Counted from the stretch's first letter, positions 1 to 7,861 are shown. The stretch: DNA of 12,942 bases from Betaproteobacteria bacterium UBA7395 (GCA_002470165.1 DKNF01000060.1:1-12942), one strand, 5' to 3'. Made by a program: numbers and translations. The notes: generated from the letters alone by a model not told the origin.

Positions 1-405
1 TGGAACAAGGGCAAGCGCCATCCGACGCTGGCCGACGGCGTGGTCGTCGGCGCCGGCGCCAAGATTCTCGGGCCGATCCGCATCGGCGAGCGCGTCCGCG
101 TCGGCGCCAACTCGGTGGTGGTCAAGGACGTACCGGCCGACCGTACCGTGGTCGGCATTCCCGGCCGCATCGTCGATACGCGCATCGCCCGCCCGGTCGG
201 CAAGGGCATCAACCTCGACCACAACGTCCTGCCCGACCCGGTGGCACGCTCGATTGCCTGCCTGATCGAGCGTATCGACACCCTGGAAAACGAACTCGCC
301 GCACTGCGCCAGGAACCGGCGCCGAATCACGGCGGCGAATGCCAGACCTGCTCGGCCGGCGACCTGTGCTGCGAGAGCGAAGCCATGCACGAGGCGGCGC
401 ACTGA
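1..405 (+). CDS. cysE: Serine O-acetyltransferase, C-terminal part (5' end outside window)
   Basis: The reading frame is open from base 1 and gives 134 residues to the stop at 403-405; the N-terminal part lies upstream of the window. Serine acetyltransferases make O-acetylserine from serine and acetyl-CoA, the first step of cysteine synthesis, in the cytoplasm. The visible part is the left-handed beta-helix hexapeptide-repeat domain, starting with the family hallmark WNKGKRHPT and followed by [16 protein letters not shown] and a VGIPGR turn. About 80 residues follow, with a helical stretch ([15 protein letters not shown]) and an unusual Cys-rich end containing CQTC and LCC. Its position directly before nifW, nifZ and nifM matches the nif-linked copy (nifP/cysE1) that supplies cysteine for nitrogenase metalloclusters. 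The family call is firm; the nif-specific role is inferred from context. Confidence 0.9.
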   Translation, partial: WNKGKRHPTLADGVVVGAGAKILGPIRIGERVRVGANSVVVKDVPADRTVVGIPGRIVDTRIARPVGKGINLDHNVLPDPVARSIACLIERIDTLENELAALRQEPAPNHGGECQTCSAGDLCCESEAMHEAAH

Positions 406-406
406 C

Positions 407-949
407 ATGGACCTGCTCGACTTTTCCGACTGCAAGCTCTATTTCGAGGATCCGCTGCCGGCCGAGGCCGAAGCGCTGATCGCCCGGGCGGCGGCCGAAT
501 ACGGCGACCCCGACGCCGAAATGTCCTTGCTGCGCGCCAACCTGCTGGCGCCGGACAACCTGACCGTGCTGGTCGGCCTGTACCGCTATTACTTCTACCA
601 GCACCGCCTGGAAGACGCGCTGCAGGTGGCCGAGCGGGTCATGCAGCTATCGGCCCGCCATCTCGGCCTGCCCGACGACTGGCAGAAGATCGGCGACAGC
701 CATCTCGGCTCCGCCGCCGCCAGTTCCTTCGGCCTGCTGCGTTTCTACCTGCTGGCGCTGAAGGCCAGCGCGGTCGTGCTGCTGCGCCTGGGCCGGATCG
801 AGGCCTCGCGCCAGCGCCTGATCAAGCTGGTCGCGCTCGACAGCCGCGACCAACTCGGCGCCGGAAAACTGCTTGAAGTTGTCGATGAGTTCCAGGGCAC
901 CGGGGCGTCGTCCCGGCCCGATTCCGATTTATCCCTTGCCGCAGCCTGA
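407..949 (+). CDS. TPR-like protein in nif accessory operon, function unknown
   Basis: This 180-residue protein starts one base after the cysE stop and ends just before nifW, so it is almost certainly in the same transcript. It has no signal peptide and no membrane segment. Residues about 18-85 look like helical TPR repeats: an A-E-A-LIARAAAEYGDPDAEMSLLRANLLAPDN helix pair, then LVGLYRYYFYQHRLEDALQVAERVMQLS. A second helical pair covers about 110-160 (LLRFYLLALKASAVVLLRLGRIEASRQRLIKLVALD). TPR folds usually act as protein-protein docking surfaces, so a helper role in nitrogenase assembly is plausible, but this is inference only. No catalytic motif is visible. I do not recognise a named family. 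No strong Shine-Dalgarno precedes the ATG, which fits coupling to cysE translation. Confidence 0.8.
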   Translation: MDLLDFSDCKLYFEDPLPAEAEALIARAAAEYGDPDAEMSLLRANLLAPDNLTVLVGLYRYYFYQHRLEDALQVAERVMQLSARHLGLPDDWQKIGDSHLGSAAASSFGLLRFYLLALKASAVVLLRLGRIEASRQRLIKLVALDSRDQLGAGKLLEVVDEFQGTGASSRPDSDLSLAAA

Positions 950-954
950 GGAGG
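948..954 (+). promoter_or_regulatory. Shine-Dalgarno sequence of nifW
   Basis: GAGGAGG lies five bases before the ATG at 960 and overlaps the TGA stop of the preceding gene. It decides the nifW start against an upstream in-frame ATG at 873, which would add 29 residues with no family resemblance. Confidence 0.8.
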
Positions 955-959
955 CCATC

Positions 960-1301
960 ATGGAAGACACACTGAGCCTTGCCGAAGCCATGGAAGAACT
1001 GGTTTCCGCCGAAGATTTCCTGGAGTACTTCGAGGTTCCCTACGAACCCTCGGTGGTCCATGTGAATCGCCTGCACATCCTGCAGCGCTTCCACGACTAC
1101 CTGGCCCGCCAGGCGCCCAACCTGCCGCCGGAAGAAAGCCAGCAGCGCGCCATCTACCGCCTGTGGCTGGAGCGCGCCTACCAGGACTTCGTCGAGTCCG
1201 ACTCGCTCACCGAAAAGGTGTTCGCGGTCTTCCAGAACCAGGCCAAGCCGGAGGGCGGTTACAGTTCCTTCGTCTCCATCGACAAGATTTTCCGCGACTG
1301 A
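960..1301 (+). CDS. nifW: Nitrogenase-stabilizing/protective protein NifW
   Basis: A 113-residue protein of normal NifW length. The family core is clear: VSAEDFLEYFEVPYEPSVVH (15-34), then VNRLHILQRFHDYLA, and a C-terminal segment with YQDFVESDSLTEKVFAVFQ. NifW is a small cytoplasmic protein reported to associate with the MoFe protein and help its maturation or protect it from oxygen damage; its exact mechanism is not settled. The start is fixed by a strong Shine-Dalgarno at 948-954. It sits between the TPR-like gene and nifZ, 10 bases before nifZ, matching the cysE-nifW-nifZ-nifM order known from Azotobacter vinelandii. Regulation is presumably by NifA/sigma-54 from a promoter upstream of the window; no such site is visible here. 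Confidence 0.95.
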   Translation: MEDTLSLAEAMEELVSAEDFLEYFEVPYEPSVVHVNRLHILQRFHDYLARQAPNLPPEESQQRAIYRLWLERAYQDFVESDSLTEKVFAVFQNQAKPEGGYSSFVSIDKIFRD

Positions 1302-1311
1302 GTCCAGCCCG

Positions 1312-1767
1312 ATGAGCAGACCCAAATGGCAGATCGAGGACAGCGTCCGCCTGATCCGCAACGTCCGTAACGACGGCACCTATCCCGGCCTCGATCCGGG
1401 GGCGCCGCTGGTGCGGCGCGGCAGCATCGGCTACGTCGTCGATGTCGGCACCTTCCTGCAGGATCAGATCATCTACTCGGTCAATTTCCTCGACATCGAC
1501 ATGATCGTCGGTTGCCGCGAGGAAGAACTGATCGGCGCCGAAGAGCCGTGGACCCCGTCGCGCTTCGAGTTCCGCGAGAAGGTGCGGATTATTGTCGAAC
1601 TGCCGGTCGGCAGTGACGCCGTGATTGCCGAAGGCGCCATCGGCGAAATCATCAAGGTCATCCGCGACGCGCCGGGCGGCGTCGCCTATCACACCCACTT
1701 TGACAGCCTGCCCGGACGCATCCTGCAGATCCCCGAACGCCTGCTCGAATCCCTCACCCCGGAATGA
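1312..1767 (+). CDS. nifZ: Nitrogen fixation protein NifZ
   Basis: A 151-residue protein with the NifZ pattern. Around residues 13-60 it shows VRLIRNVRNDGTYPG, RRGSIGYVVDVGTFLQDQ and IIYSVNFL. A second, related half at about 90-142 has VRIIVELP, GAIGEIIKVIRDAPGG, YHTHFDSLPGR and LQIPE. The two halves look like a duplicated small beta-barrel unit. NifZ works with NifM and NifW in maturation of the nitrogenase MoFe protein, notably formation of the second P-cluster. It acts in the cytoplasm and has no membrane segment. It follows nifW by 10 bases and precedes nifM by 4, so the three are surely co-transcribed. No strong Shine-Dalgarno is seen, consistent with translational coupling. Confidence 0.95.
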   Translation: MSRPKWQIEDSVRLIRNVRNDGTYPGLDPGAPLVRRGSIGYVVDVGTFLQDQIIYSVNFLDIDMIVGCREEELIGAEEPWTPSRFEFREKVRIIVELPVGSDAVIAEGAIGEIIKVIRDAPGGVAYHTHFDSLPGRILQIPERLLESLTPE

Positions 1768-1771
1768 AGCC

Positions 1772-2599
1772 ATGGAACGCGCCTACCTCGAACTGAAGCT
1801 GTCCTGGGAACTCTTCCAGAAAGCCCCCGAAACGCTGAGCCCGCCGGAACGCAACCGGCTCGGCGAAGTCGCCGCGAAGCAGGACAGCATCGAGCAACGC
1901 ATCCTGTCCAGCGAACAGGCGCGCAATGTCATGGTCCCCGAACCGACCCTGCGCACCCGGATCGCGGAAATCCGCCAGCGCTACCCGGACGAGGAAAGCT
2001 TCCTCCAGGACCTGGCCCGCATCGGTCTGGACGCGCATTCGCTGGCCGCCTCGGTCGAGCGCGACCTGCGCGTCGAGGCCGTCCTCGACCGCGTGGTTTC
2101 GGCGGTGCCGCCGGTCAGCGAAGTCGATGCCGAAATCTACTACCGCCTGCACCCGGACGCCTTCGACCGGCCCGAGGCCCGTCGCCTGCGCCACATCCTG
2201 ATCACCGTCAACACGCCCCAGGAAGCCGACCAGGCGCACCGCCTGCTCGACGGTCTGCGCGTTACCCACACCTCACCCGAGAAATTCGCCAAGGCGGCGC
2301 TGCGCCATTCGCAGTGCCCCAGCGCGCTGGAAGACGGCCTGCTCGGCGTGGTCCGCCGCAATCAGCTGTTCCCGGAACTCGAAAGCGCGGCATTTGCGCT
2401 GGACGAAGGCGAAGTCAGCGAAGTGCTGGCCTCGGAAATGGGGCTGCACATCATCCGTTGCGACGAAATCCTGCCCAGCGGCATGATTCCCTTCGCCGAA
2501 GTACGCGCACGCATCGTCGAGCGGCTGACCGAAAAACGGCGTCAGGAAGCCCAGAAACAATGGCTCAAGCAACTGATGTCGGCTCGCCAACTGGCGTAA
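1772..2599 (+). CDS. nifM: NifM, parvulin-type peptidyl-prolyl isomerase for nitrogenase Fe protein
   Basis: A 275-residue protein of usual NifM length. The N-terminal half is helical (AYLELKLSWELFQKAPETLS, then a segment rich in charged residues). A parvulin rotamase domain covers about residues 138-232, with RHILITV (H141), FAKAALRHSQCPSA, DGLLGVVRRNQLFPELE, and EMGLHIIRCDEI at the end. The C-terminus is a charged helix. NifM is needed to make active Fe protein (NifH), presumably by isomerizing a prolyl bond. The ATG at 1772 is chosen because an in-frame extension back to 1625 would lie inside nifZ and reads as low-complexity shadow sequence. The last 35 bases overlap the 3' end of the diguanylate cyclase gene on the other strand, and no terminator is visible in between. 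Confidence 0.94.
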   Translation: MERAYLELKLSWELFQKAPETLSPPERNRLGEVAAKQDSIEQRILSSEQARNVMVPEPTLRTRIAEIRQRYPDEESFLQDLARIGLDAHSLAASVERDLRVEAVLDRVVSAVPPVSEVDAEIYYRLHPDAFDRPEARRLRHILITVNTPQEADQAHRLLDGLRVTHTSPEKFAKAALRHSQCPSALEDGLLGVVRRNQLFPELESAAFALDEGEVSEVLASEMGLHIIRCDEILPSGMIPFAEVRARIVERLTEKRRQEAQKQWLKQLMSARQLA

Positions 2600-4598
2600 G
2601 ACTGTCCGGAAAATCGCCTTCGACGCGGTTGCGCCCAGCCGCCTTGGCCCGGTACAGCGCCCGGTCGGCACGCAGCAGGGGCTGATCGGGCGAATCGTCG
2701 CCGACATCCAGCAAGGTGGCGCCGATGCTGACCGTGAACGGAATGGTGCCGAACGAGGTCGTCGCCGGTTCGTTCTCGATATTGCGCCGCAGGCGCTCCG
2801 CCGCCACCAGCGCATCCTCGGGGCTGCTGCCGGGCAACAGGACGGCAAATTCCTCGCCGCCGACCCGCCCCGGCAGATCGACGCGGCGCAACGAACGGCG
2901 CAGCACCTCGGCAAAGTGACGCAGGACCTCGTCGCCGGCCGCATGCCCCCAGGTATCGTTAACCTGCTTGAACCAGTCAAGATCAACCATCAGCAGGGCC
3001 GACACGACGCCCGTCCGCTGCCAGCGGCGGATCTCGGCCTCGAGTTGTGCGATGAAATGCCGCCGGTTGGCCAGTCCGGTCAAGGTGTCGGTGCTGGCCA
3101 GCCAGGTCAGCGCCGCTTCCTTCTCCTTCAACTCGCTGATGTCGTGGAAAACCACCACGGCACCCGTGCAGACAGCCCCTTCCCGGATCGGCGACACCGT
3201 CATCTGCACCGGGAAACTGCTGCCGTCGCGCCGGCACAGGTTTTCTTCCAGTGTTCTCGCCTGCCCGTCGGCCAGCGTCAGGGCAATCGGACAGGCGGAT
3301 TCGTCATACGGCGAACCATCGGGACGCTGCGCATGAATCAAGGCGTGGAGGTTGTTGCCGATCACTTTCTCCGGGGCATACCCCAGCATCTTCTGGGCGG
3401 CGGGATTGATGAAGGTCGCCACATGCGCGCGGTCGACACCGAAGATTCCCTCGCCGGCCGCCATCAGCAGAACCTCGTTCTGGTGCGAGAGTTCCTTGAC
3501 GCGCGCCGTCTGCTCAAGCAACTGGTTGTGCCATTCGCGACGCGACAGATTGACCAGGAACAGCACCAGCAACTGGGTCACCAGATAGGCGAACACCAGG
3601 TTGAAAAACGCTTTTTTCTTGAATTCGTCGCTGGCCGCGATCATTGCGCCGACATCCTGCCAGATCAGCACCGAACCGATCGGCGGCCGGGCCGGGTCCT
3701 GCAGCCCCGGATAGTCGCGCAGCGGAAAACGGATCAACTGGAAGCGTTGTCCCTGGTGATCGACCAGATCGTTGCGGAACACGCCGGCGTAGTCGGGCAA
3801 TGCCTTCTCGGCCATCCAGTCGGCCAGTTCGCCACGCGACGCCGCCAGCAGGTAACAGCAGGCGCCGGGCTGGTCGCCGGGTGCCGGCGGGCGGTAGCTT
3901 TCCCACATCGCCGAGGTCACTGAGGCAGGATCCAGCAGGACGCCGAAGCCGACGGCGGTGCGCTCGCTCAAACGCTCGATGTAGCCGTCGAAGGCCATGC
4001 CGACTTCCATGACGCCAAGCAGGGCACGCGTATCGCCCGGACGGACCTCGCTGTCGAAGATCGGCGCCGCCCCGCGAATGCCGGCGTAGGCGCGCCCCGT
4101 CTCGAAACCGCTGGCCGCCGACCGCTTGCGCTCGACATCGCGCAGCAGCCAGCGCAAACCGGCCAGCGAATCGCCATGCTCGGTCGGTGCATGAAAGCGC
4201 AGGAAGGACAGGCTGCCCGGCAAGACGAACTGCATCTGGCGGATTCCCAGTTCCTTCTGCATGTAGGACCAGTGCTGACGCAAATGCAGGTAAAGCTGGC
4301 GCCTCAGGAGATCGGCCTGCTCGCCGCCGCTGCCGTTGCCCTCGCCTTCGACCGTGGCGCCGGCTGCCCTGAGCAGGCGGATGACTTCCGGATCGGCGGC
4401 GACCATGCCGGCCAGGGCCATCATCTGCTGTTCCAGTTCGCCCTGCGACAATTCATAGGCCGTCTTCAGGCGCAGCGCCTCGCTTTCCAGGCTGGCCTGC
4501 AGACGGACATCCACCAGGCGCGCACCGAACTGCGCCACGCCGGCAAAAATCGCCATCAGCAACAGACTGGCCAGCACTAGAATGGCGCGGTAGGACAT
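2565..4598 (-). CDS. Membrane diguanylate cyclase with dCache-like, PAS and GGDEF domains
   Basis: A 677-residue inner-membrane sensor that should make c-di-GMP from two GTP. Residues about 4-24 form the first membrane helix. A periplasmic region of about 300 residues resembles a double Cache domain (dCache_3 type), with FVLPGSLSFLRFHAPTEHGDSL at about 124-144. A second membrane helix lies at about 330-350 (FFNLVFAYLVTQLLVLFLV), then a coiled linker. A PAS domain spans about 372-490, with FGVDRAHVATFINPAAQKMLGY and the end motif VVVFHDISELKEKE. The GGDEF domain covers 500-660: ASTDTLTGLANRR, active-site GGEEF at 580-584, and an inhibitory RxxD site (RRVD, 571-574) exactly five residues before it, so catalysis and product feedback are both expected. 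The ligand is unknown. The ATG is preceded by GAGGGAGG. The gene ends inside nifM. Confidence 0.94.
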   Translation of the reverse strand: MSYRAILVLASLLLMAIFAGVAQFGARLVDVRLQASLESEALRLKTAYELSQGELEQQMMALAGMVAADPEVIRLLRAAGATVEGEGNGSGGEQADLLRRQLYLHLRQHWSYMQKELGIRQMQFVLPGSLSFLRFHAPTEHGDSLAGLRWLLRDVERKRSAASGFETGRAYAGIRGAAPIFDSEVRPGDTRALLGVMEVGMAFDGYIERLSERTAVGFGVLLDPASVTSAMWESYRPPAPGDQPGACCYLLAASRGELADWMAEKALPDYAGVFRNDLVDHQGQRFQLIRFPLRDYPGLQDPARPPIGSVLIWQDVGAMIAASDEFKKKAFFNLVFAYLVTQLLVLFLVNLSRREWHNQLLEQTARVKELSHQNEVLLMAAGEGIFGVDRAHVATFINPAAQKMLGYAPEKVIGNNLHALIHAQRPDGSPYDESACPIALTLADGQARTLEENLCRRDGSSFPVQMTVSPIREGAVCTGAVVVFHDISELKEKEAALTWLASTDTLTGLANRRHFIAQLEAEIRRWQRTGVVSALLMVDLDWFKQVNDTWGHAAGDEVLRHFAEVLRRSLRRVDLPGRVGGEEFAVLLPGSSPEDALVAAERLRRNIENEPATTSFGTIPFTVSIGATLLDVGDDSPDQPLLRADRALYRAKAAGRNRVEGDFPDSLTPVGEPTSVA

Positions 4599-4635
4599 GC
4601 CTCCCTCTCAGCGGATCGGTATTTTCCTCACTTAA

Positions 4636-4661
4636 ATTATAGGCAAGGCATTTCTTGCCAA
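4636..4661 (-). promoter_or_regulatory. Possible promoter of the diguanylate cyclase gene, with overlapping 6-bp stem
   Basis: On the - strand TATAAT (4641-4636) is preceded by TTGGCA (4661-4656), but the spacing is only 14 bases, shorter than usual. A perfect 6-bp inverted repeat (GGCAAG 4642-4647, CTTGCC 4654-4659) fills the spacer. This could be a weak or regulated promoter for the cyclase, or a small operator. A terminator is less likely since no T-run follows on the - strand. The evidence is only motif matching. Confidence 0.3.
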
Positions 4662-4685
4662 TGTTGATATTTATTCCCTGAACAT

Positions 4686-5381
4686 TTACCAGGACGGCGT
4701 TTCCACCGCAGCCGGCGGTGGCGGCGGTTCGGGCAACCACACACCGCTGGCGGCAAACACGGCGGCCAGCGCGATCACCAGGGCCACCACGAGCGCCAAC
4801 GCACCGCCGCCCCGGGCCGGTTCGCCCTGATCGACTTCCTTCCAGCCGCGCACCATCGGTTTGACCAGATTGTCCTTCTTCACATGCGCGTAGAACATGA
4901 TCGCCGCCAGGTGCAGCACGATCAGGGCGATCAGCACGTCGACCGAAAGACGGTGCCAACCGGTGGCCAGGTTGCTCAGGTCACGCCCGACCAGATCGTA
5001 CAGCGGCCCGACGAAGGCGATGTCGTCGTTGGCCACCAGGCCGGTCAGCAACTGGAAGATCAGCACGCCGAGCAGGGCGAACACCGAAAAGGCGCCAAGC
5101 GGGTTATGCCCCGGGGCCTGCCAGCCGCCCTTGAGATAGGTCGCGATCTTGGCCGGCGTCGGGAAAAACTGGCAAAAACGCGCGTACGTCGAGCCGACGA
5201 TACCCCAGACCAGGCGGAAAACGACCAGGCCGAGCACCAGCAGGCCGATCTTGCCATGCCAGTCGATGAGGTTGCCGCCGACCTTGCCGGTCACCACCAG
5301 ACCGACGACGGCGGCGACCAATAGCCAGTGAAACAATCGGGTGGGCAGATCCCAGACCAGAATTCTTTTTTTGCTGTTCAT
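4686..5381 (-). CDS. Cytochrome b561-type membrane protein (cytochrome b/b6 domain)
   Basis: A 231-residue integral membrane protein of the bacterial b-type cytochrome (b561/Ni-hydrogenase b subunit) family. Likely membrane helices lie at about 17-34, 44-64, 96-115 and 145-166, with a fifth at about 194-213 followed by a Pro-rich tail. Candidate haem-binding histidines are H18 (RLFHW), H42 (DWHGKIG), H143 (GWHRLS) and H157 (IVLHLAA); H92 and H166 are also present. Such proteins pass electrons between the quinone pool and periplasmic c-type cytochromes. Here the partner is very likely the cytochrome c' encoded 70 bases upstream. AAGGAG (5394-5389) lies seven bases before the start. The family is clear; the specific electron-transfer partner is inferred. 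Confidence 0.9.
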   Translation of the reverse strand: MNSKKRILVWDLPTRLFHWLLVAAVVGLVVTGKVGGNLIDWHGKIGLLVLGLVVFRLVWGIVGSTYARFCQFFPTPAKIATYLKGGWQAPGHNPLGAFSVFALLGVLIFQLLTGLVANDDIAFVGPLYDLVGRDLSNLATGWHRLSVDVLIALIVLHLAAIMFYAHVKKDNLVKPMVRGWKEVDQGEPARGGGALALVVALVIALAAVFAASGVWLPEPPPPPAAVETPSW

Positions 5382-5402
5382 CCTGAAACTCCTTGTCTAA
5401 CG

Positions 5403-5424
5403 AAAAGGGCGCCTCGCGGCGCCC
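5403..5424 (-). terminator. Intrinsic terminator or attenuator after cytochrome c' gene
   Basis: A perfect 7-bp GC stem (GGGCGCC 5407-5413, GGCGCCC 5418-5424) with a 4-base loop is followed on the - strand by TTTT (5406-5403). It lies between the cytochrome c' stop and the b561 Shine-Dalgarno. The short T-run suggests partial termination, which would give much more cytochrome c' than b561 from one transcript. Confidence 0.75.
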
Positions 5425-5451
5425 CGTTCTGTTTCCTGTCAGGCAGGCACC

Positions 5452-5907
5452 TTACTGCTTGGTGCGATAGTCGTCGTGACAGGCCTTGCAGGTGCCGCCC
5501 AGCTTGCCGAAGGCGTCCTTGACGGCGGCAGCGTCGCCGCTGGCGGCAACCTTGGCCAGTTCGTTGGCCGCGGCGTTGAAGTCGCCGGCGATCTTGCCGA
5601 CCTTGGGGCCATCGGTGAACAGCGCCGGCTTGACGCGGGTATCGGCCCAGCCCTTACCCTTGTCGCTGCCCGGAACGTAGAGCGCGCCCATGCCGGAATT
5701 GGCGATGGCCTGGATCACGTTGGCCGCCTTGGCGACGTCATCCTTGTTGTAGGTGCCGTCGATATTGGCCTTGATCCGGCTCATGCTCCAGCCCATCGTG
5801 GCATAGGCCGACTGACGCCACTTGATGGCATCCTCGACCTTGACCTGGGCGTGTGCGCCGGCAGCCAGCGTCGTTGCGAGAAGAGCGAGTACGATTTTCG
5901 ATTTCAT
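5452..5907 (-). CDS. Periplasmic cytochrome c'
   Basis: A 151-residue precursor. Residues 1-20 are a typical Sec signal peptide ending in AHA, so the mature protein starts near Q21. The haem-attachment motif CKACH (C140, C143, H144) sits near the C-terminus, as in class II cytochromes c. The helical N-terminal part carries IKWRQSAYATMGWSMSRIKA, where cytochromes c' keep the Arg and Met near the haem; the rest is a four-helix bundle, with ALF and GKLGGTCKACHDDYR near the end. Cytochromes c' bind NO and CO and are linked to nitric oxide protection or electron transfer. The downstream b561-type gene suggests electron supply from the membrane. GGAG at 5921-5918 is the probable ribosome site, ten bases from the ATG. 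Confidence 0.94.
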   Translation of the reverse strand: MKSKIVLALLATTLAAGAHAQVKVEDAIKWRQSAYATMGWSMSRIKANIDGTYNKDDVAKAANVIQAIANSGMGALYVPGSDKGKGWADTRVKPALFTDGPKVGKIAGDFNAAANELAKVAASGDAAAVKDAFGKLGGTCKACHDDYRTKQ

Positions 5908-5940
5908 GACTGGGATTCTCCGTTGTTGTTGAACGAAAAA

Positions 5941-5985
5941 ATTATAGCTTTCTTATATGACGGGCTGCGCCCGATCACCTGATCG
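5941..5985 (-). promoter_or_regulatory. Candidate promoter and operator upstream of cytochrome c'
   Basis: A perfect -10 TATAAT lies at 5946-5941 on the - strand, 34 bases before the start codon. There is no -35 match at normal spacing, but a perfect inverted repeat CGATC-N4-GATCG (5972-5985) is centred about 44 bases upstream of the expected transcription start. That is where a class II activator would bind. The half-sites do not match the Fnr/Dnr consensus (TTGAT-N4-ATCAA), so the regulator is unknown. Confidence 0.4.
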
Positions 5986-6021
5986 ATATTCACCCAATCA
6001 GTGAACAAAATCGAACGATAG

Positions 6022-6339
6022 TCAAACGGCAAATACGTGCTTGACCCGCAAAGCCGAGGCACCTGCCTCAATCTGCAGCAGACGGGCGATGTTCGGATGT
6101 TTTCCGGGATTGGCGCGTTCGTCCTCGGTATGTTCGGCGAAGATTTCCAGGCCCTTCTTCGCGGCTTCGACATTGATCGAACCATAGGTCTGGGCGAGGT
6201 GGTTGTAGACGGTGAGCGACCCCTGGCTGCCGGCCTTGTTCTCGATCGTGGCGACGACATTGCCGTCGGCGTCGAGAAGGTTGAGGGCGGCGAGATGGGA
6301 GATGCCGGGGAGCTTCTTCAGGTTTTCCGCGAAGGACAT
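6022..6339 (-). CDS. DUF2322-like small protein, function unknown
   Basis: A 105-residue cytoplasmic protein starting MSFAENLKKLPGISHLAALN. Other recognisable stretches are LLDADGNVVATIENKAGS, a VYNHLAQTYG helix and EIFAEHTEDERANPGKHPNI. From memory this resembles the uncharacterised DUF2322 family of beta- and gammaproteobacteria; there is no known function and no catalytic motif I can name. The ATG at 6339 is preferred over the one four codons upstream (6351), because GGAG (6349-6346) sits six bases before it while the upstream ATG directly follows a terminator T-run. It lies between purB and the cytochrome c' gene on the same strand. Expression may come from readthrough of the purB terminator. 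Confidence 0.82.
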   Translation of the reverse strand: MSFAENLKKLPGISHLAALNLLDADGNVVATIENKAGSQGSLTVYNHLAQTYGSINVEAAKKGLEIFAEHTEDERANPGKHPNIARLLQIEAGASALRVKHVFAV

Positions 6340-6345
6340 GTCTTT

Positions 6346-6349
6346 CTCC
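6346..6349 (-). promoter_or_regulatory. Shine-Dalgarno deciding the start of the DUF2322-like gene
   Basis: GGAG with a 6-base spacer to the ATG at 6339. It overlaps the alternative upstream ATG (6351-6349), which itself has no ribosome site and would begin within two bases of the purB terminator. Confidence 0.6.
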
Positions 6350-6352
6350 ATG

Positions 6353-6383
6353 AAAAAGGCCGATCCGCAGCGCGAATCGGCCT
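6353..6383 (-). terminator. Intrinsic terminator of purB
   Basis: Arms AGGCCGAT (6357-6364) and ATCGGCCT (6376-6383) form an 8-bp stem. After one mismatch it extends by three more pairs to a 3-base loop, and TTTTT follows on the - strand (6357-6353). It lies 16 bases after the purB stop and directly before the DUF2322-like gene. Confidence 0.85.
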
Positions 6384-6399
6384 GTCGGGGTCGTTGGTG

Positions 6400-7797
<1,398 letters not shown>

Positions 7798-7829
7798 TTA
7801 CCCGCCCGACCACGGGCTACGCCATACGC

Positions 7830-7835
7830 TATAAT
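7830..7835 (+). promoter_or_regulatory. Candidate -10 box for the GST gene
   Basis: A perfect TATAAT at 7830-7835, 26 bases before the GST start codon. The -35 region is poor (CCGACC, 18 bases upstream). The 94-base gap between purB and gst must hold both divergent promoters; on the - strand TAAAAT (7800-7795) is a weak candidate for purB. Confidence 0.5.
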
Positions 7836-7861
7836 TGGCATCCCCAATCCAAGAGCAAGCG

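Noticed and set aside
407..2599. NifA or sigma-54 promoter inside the nif operon
   Set aside because: Gaps between these genes are 1-10 bases, and I saw no GG-N10-GC element at a useful position; the promoter must lie upstream of the window.
2916..3923. A 335-codon open frame on the + strand inside the diguanylate cyclase gene
   Set aside because: It is antisense to well-conserved PAS and GGDEF coding sequence, with Gln/Arg/His-rich composition typical of a shadow frame.
4642..4659. Terminator after the b561 gene
   Set aside because: The stem is only 6 bp and on the - strand it is followed by TATAATTT and not by a T-run; it overlaps a better promoter candidate.
5972..5985. Fnr/Dnr-type box in front of cytochrome c'
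   Set aside because: The inner GAT and ATC triplets are six bases apart rather than four and the outer TT/AA bases are missing, so it is listed only as an unassigned palindrome.
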